From Brachybacterium subflavum (lineage in GTDB: Bacteria; Actinomycetota; Actinomycetes; Actinomycetales; Dermabacteraceae): a stretch of DNA of 64,000 nt. Position 1 is the stretch's first letter; each line of letters opens with the position of its first letter. The DNA is taken from the NCBI RefSeq assembly GCF_009299795.1, contig NZ_VIGP01000002.1, positions 1-64,000 of the forward strand, read 5' to 3'. The notes beneath the pieces were generated by a model. The model did not search any database. It saw nothing but the letters and a program-made list of their open reading frames with translations, and was not told where the DNA came from. Below are positions 60,306 through 64,000 of the stretch, piece after piece. The position numbers and the translations under genes are program-made.

Positions 60306-60788
60306 ATGAACTTTGCCGTCGGCGAGACCGTCGTCTACCCGCACCACGGAGCAGCGCTGATCGAGGAGGTCAAGAGCCGCACCATCAAGGGCGAGGAGCG
60401 CACCTATCTCAAGCTGAAGGTGGCCCAGGGGGATCTCACCATCGAGGTGCCGGCCGACAACGTCGACCTGGTCGGCGTCCGCGACGTGGTGGACAAGGAG
60501 GGGCTCGAGGAGGTCTTCGACGTGCTGCGCCAGCCGTACACGGAGGAGCCCACCAACTGGTCCCGCCGCTACAAGGCGAACGTCGAGAAGCTCGCCTCGG
60601 GGGATGTCAAGAAGGTCGCCGAGGTCGTGCGCGACCTCTGGCGCCGTGATCAGGACCGCGGCCTCTCGGCCGGGGAGAAGCGGATGCTCGCCAAGGCGCG
60701 GCAGATCCTGGTCTCCGAGCTCGCGCTCGCGGAGAAGACCGACGAGACCAAGGCCGAGTCGATCCTCGACGAGGTCCTCGCCTCCTGA
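60306..60788 (+). CDS. carD: CarD family RNA polymerase-binding transcription regulator
   Basis: A 160-residue protein. The N-terminal RNAP-interaction (Tudor-like) domain begins [19 protein letters not shown], and the C-terminal helical DNA-binding domain includes the conserved Trp in [13 protein letters not shown]. It stabilises the open promoter complex and is essential in mycobacteria, controlling rRNA and stress transcription. ATG 60306 follows GAAAGGGG. Single gene with its own terminator. Confidence 0.96.
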   Translation: MNFAVGETVVYPHHGAALIEEVKSRTIKGEERTYLKLKVAQGDLTIEVPADNVDLVGVRDVVDKEGLEEVFDVLRQPYTEEPTNWSRRYKANVEKLASGDVKKVAEVVRDLWRRDQDRGLSAGEKRMLAKARQILVSELALAEKTDETKAESILDEVLAS

Positions 60789-60833
60789 TCGATCGTCGAC
60801 CGACTGTCCCGCCCCGCGGGGCGAGAGGTCATC

Positions 60834-60870
60834 GCCGCGGCCCCGGACGGATCACGTCCGGGGCCGCGGC
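60834..60870 (+). terminator. Terminator after carD
   Basis: GCCGCGGCCCCGGACG and CGTCCGGGGCCGCGGC form a perfect 16-bp stem with a 5-nt loop, 45 bp past the stop. Confidence 0.85.
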
Positions 60871-61070
60871 GCGTCCTGCGCCCGCGAGGTCCGGGGCCGG
60901 CCCCGACCCGGGCCCGTTTCGCGACGGGGACGCGGGACCACGCGCGGGTCCACCCCTCGGACCCTCTGGTCGTCGAGCCTCACGCGTGCCAGGATGGTGA
61001 CCTGCGCCACACGGCGCGGGGTCCGGTCTCGCCCGGACCGCGGCCCCGGGTCCGAAGGAAGGGAGCGTCC

Positions 61071-61433
61071 GTGCGCACCATCGCAGTCGTCAGCGGTTCC
61101 GGCGTCACCGCCTCCGCACATCTGGCCCGCCAGGTCCGCGAGCACCTCGCGCACCGGGGCATCCAGGCGCACGTCCTGCCCACCACGGTGATGGACATGC
61201 TCTCCCAGGACTTCCACGCCGACCTCATCATCGCGACCGTCGAGATCCCGCAGAGCCTGCGCGTCCCCGTGGTCTCCGGGATGCCGCTGCTGCTGGAGAC
61301 GGACCCCCAGGTGGTCTTCGACGACGTCGAGCGCCTGCTCGCGCGCCCCTCCCCTGTGCGTCCGGCCCGCCATCGGCCGCCGGGACGGCCTGCGCCCGGC
61401 CGCCCCGGAGCCCCTGAGCGACGCACCCCGTGA
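61071..61433 (+). CDS. Orphan PTS EIIB-like protein lacking the phospho-Cys
   Basis: A 120-residue protein. Residues 1-92 match the small EIIB domain of galactitol-type PTS (GatB): strand-loop VVSGSGVTAS, helix, and IIATVEIPQSLRVPVVSGMPLL. The catalytic Cys of the ACGxGxxTS loop is replaced by Ser8, so it cannot form the phosphocysteine. No EIIA or EIIC gene lies nearby. A 28-residue Pro/Arg-rich tail follows. GTG 61071 is preceded by GAAGGAAGGGAG, so expression is likely. It may be a regulatory or binding relic rather than a transport component. Confidence 0.75.
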   Translation: MRTIAVVSGSGVTASAHLARQVREHLAHRGIQAHVLPTTVMDMLSQDFHADLIIATVEIPQSLRVPVVSGMPLLLETDPQVVFDDVERLLARPSPVRPARHRPPGRPAPGRPGAPERRTP

Positions 61434-61615
61434 CCGCCTGACGACCGGGAGTGCACCCTCGCGCAGATCTGCGTACTGTCCGTGCAGGGGGCAAGGATCC
61501 TCGGCGTTCCGAGCCCGCCCCGCGGGCGCGCCGCACCCTGCGCGCCCCGTGCGGGCGGCGGCGCGACGACCCGGCCCCTCCCGCCCGTCCGTCGTCGACC
61601 CCTTCCGGAGACTCC

Positions 61616-63028
61616 ATGTCCGCCACTGACACGCCCCAGCCCGTCCTCGCCGCCGAGGACGTCGAGTCCGCCGCCGCGCGCCTGGACGGCATCGTGCGCC
61701 GCACCCCCGTGCACCTGAGCGAGCGGCTGAGCGCGATCGCGGGCGTACCGGTCTGGCTCAAGCGGGAGGACCTCCAGGTGGTGCGCTCCTACAAGCTGCG
61801 CGGCGCCTTTCTGTTCATGGACTCCCTGGACGGCCCGTCCCGCACCGCGGGCGTGGTCGCCGCGAGCGCCGGCAACCACGCCCAGGGCGTCGCCTACGCG
61901 TGCCGGGCCCTCGGCATCGACGGCCGCATCTACGTCCCCGGCACCACGCCCCGTCAGAAGCGAGACCGCATCACGACGCTCGGAGGCGACCGGGTCGAGC
62001 TGATCCTCATCGGCGACACCTTCGACGACGCCGCCGAGGCCGCGGCCGACGACGCCCGGCGCACGGGCGCCACCATGGTCCCGCCCTTCGACCACCCCCA
62101 GATCATGGCGGGCCAGGGCACCGTCGCCCTCGAGGCGCTCACCGACATCCGCGAGGACCACGGCCAGGACATCTCCACGGTCGTGCTGCCCGTGGGCGGC
62201 GGCGGGCTGCTGGGCGGATGCGGCACCTGGCTGCGGGAGCGCGAGCCCTCGGTGCGCGTGGTCGCGGTCGAGCCCGCGGGCGCGGTCTCGATGGCCGCGG
62301 CCATGCGCCACGGCAGCCCCGTGACCCTCCACGATCTGGACCGCTTCGTCGACGGTGCGGCCGTGCGCCGCGTGGGCGCGGACACCCTGCGCGCGGCCCA
62401 GGCCATCGGGCCGGACCTCGTCGCGGTGGACGAGGGAGCCGTGTGCACCGAGATGCTCGCGCTCTACCAGACCGACGGGATCATCGCCGAGCCCGCGGGC
62501 GCCCTGGCCGCGGCGGCCGTGGCGACGGGACTCGTGCGGCCCGACGGCGCCGACGAGGCCGAGGCGATCGGCACCGAGGCGCAGCGGTCCGACACGCAGC
62601 GGTCCGACCTGCAGAGGACCGACGCGCACCGGAACGCTTCAGCGGCGCACGACGCCCCGAGCGCGCAGGGCGACTCGGGCGACGGCATCCTGGTCGTCGT
62701 CTCCGGAGGGAACAACGACGTCTCGCGCTACAACGAGGTCGTCGAGCGCTCCCTCGTCCACGAGGGCCTCAAGCACTACTTCCTGGTCACCTTCGCGCAG
62801 GAGCCGGGAGCGCTGCGGCGCTTCCTGGACCAGGTGCTCGGGCAGGACGACGACATCGTCCTGTTCGACTACATCAAGCGCAACAACCGGGAGGAGGGGC
62901 CCGCGCTCGTCGGGATCGAGCTCGGCGCGAAGGAGAACTTCGAGCCCCTGCTCTCGCGGATGGCCGCCTCGAACATGCAGATCGAGCGCATCGACCCCGA
63001 CGACCCGATCTACCGCTATCTCACCTGA
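61616..63028 (+). CDS. ilvA: Threonine ammonia-lyase with C-terminal ACT-like domain
   Basis: A 470-residue fold-type II PLP enzyme turning threonine into 2-oxobutyrate for isoleucine synthesis. PLP Lys60 is in RSYKLRGAF; ASAGNHAQG and VGGGGLLGG are the substrate and phosphate loops. Near the C-terminal end of the catalytic domain (about 308-355) there is an extra hydrophilic segment with three QRSD/QRTD units. The regulatory ACT-like domain (about 380-470) starts HYFLVTFAQEPGALRRFLDQ. The GNNDxSRY end motif is kept. Single gene, ATG 61616. Confidence 0.95.
   Translation: MSATDTPQPVLAAEDVESAAARLDGIVRRTPVHLSERLSAIAGVPVWLKREDLQVVRSYKLRGAFLFMDSLDGPSRTAGVVAASAGNHAQGVAYACRALGIDGRIYVPGTTPRQKRDRITTLGGDRVELILIGDTFDDAAEAAADDARRTGATMVPPFDHPQIMAGQGTVALEALTDIREDHGQDISTVVLPVGGGGLLGGCGTWLREREPSVRVVAVEPAGAVSMAAAMRHGSPVTLHDLDRFVDGAAVRRVGADTLRAAQAIGPDLVAVDEGAVCTEMLALYQTDGIIAEPAGALAAAAVATGLVRPDGADEAEAIGTEAQRSDTQRSDLQRTDAHRNASAAHDAPSAQGDSGDGILVVVSGGNNDVSRYNEVVERSLVHEGLKHYFLVTFAQEPGALRRFLDQVLGQDDDIVLFDYIKRNNREEGPALVGIELGAKENFEPLLSRMAASNMQIERIDPDDPIYRYLT
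62578..62634 (+). repeat. Short tandem repeat inside ilvA
   Basis: Three to four degenerate 15-bp units (CAGCGGTCCGAC-type) encode QRSD-T-QRSD-L-QRTD-A within a non-conserved insert. The frame is maintained, so the insertion is tolerated. Confidence 0.65.
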
Positions 63029-63079
63029 GACGCGGCGCCTCAGGCGCGGCACCTGAGGCGCGACCGGCCGCGCACGACG

Positions 63080-63112
63080 GAGGCCGCATCCCCGGAGCGG
63101 GGATGCGGCCTC
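63080..63112. terminator. Bidirectional terminator between ilvA and galE
   Basis: GAGGCCGCATCCCC and GGGGATGCGGCCTC form a perfect 14-bp stem with loop GGAGC, between two convergent genes. Confidence 0.85.
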
Positions 63113-63164
63113 GTTCGTCCGCGTGAGCGCCGACTCGGGCCTCCCGGGCCCAGCGCTCCCGGGC

Positions 63165-64000
<836 letters not shown>

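Noticed and set aside
61434-61615. T-box or attenuator leader before ilvA
   Set aside because: No T-box core sequence or leader peptide rich in Ile/Val/Leu codons was visible.

Overview
This is a GC-rich, densely coded actinobacterial chromosome segment. It carries no prophage, CRISPR array or insertion sequence that I can recognise. Several things point to Actinomycetota: a DUF222/HNH protein, a SenX3-RegX3-PhoU set, CarD, a ClpP1-ClpP2 pair, GTG starts, frequent ATGA/TGATG start-stop overlaps, and an archaeal-like valyl-tRNA synthetase. The overall gene set fits Micrococcales, perhaps a Brachybacterium-like member of Dermabacteraceae; that genus guess is inference only.

Layout. 1-8.3 kb: a 5'-damaged HNH protein, an OmpR/histidine-kinase pair, a lone 2Fe-2S ferredoxin, a small membrane protein, an ABC exporter, a short-chain dehydrogenase and a HAD phosphatase. 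8.3-16.3 kb: an ArsR-CDF metal efflux operon, a dicarboxylate/amino-acid symporter, a three-gene ABC-2 exporter, an unknown 422-residue protein and a domain-swapped lipoate ligase. 16.4-29.1 kb: valS, then a complete selenocysteine island. That island holds selB, selA and tRNA-Sec on the minus strand, selD on the plus strand, and a three-subunit formate dehydrogenase whose catalytic subunit reads through an in-frame TGA followed by a SECIS-like hairpin. The island makes its own selenophosphate, charged tRNA and elongation factor next to the enzyme that uses them.

29.2-36.7 kb: protein quality control (chorismate mutase, clpX, clpP2, clpP1, an NlpC/P60 hydrolase, trigger factor with a histone-H1-like Lys/Ala tail), followed by tRNA-Pro and tRNA-Gly. 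36.8-38.9 kb: an encapsulin nanocompartment operon in which a DyP peroxidase carries an encapsulation peptide, unusually followed by 42 extra residues. 39.1-41.3 kb: an alkylation repair operon (Ada-AlkA fusion plus Ogt). 41.3-47.9 kb: an aminotransferase, an ABC transporter pair, an MFS permease, a Rossmann protein and an SRPBCC protein.

48.0-56.3 kb: a chain of overlapping genes (beta-phosphoglucomutase, GH65 phosphorylase, YihY-type membrane protein, peptide deformylase), then an orphan Rieske lipoprotein, trmB, an LCP cell-wall ligase and a DUF4235 protein. 56.4-60.8 kb: phoU facing senX3-regX3 with Pho-box-like repeats between them, a lipoprotein, and carD. 60.8-64 kb: an orphan PTS EIIB-like protein lacking the phosphorylated cysteine, ilvA with a repeat-bearing insertion, and the 3' part of galE running off the window.
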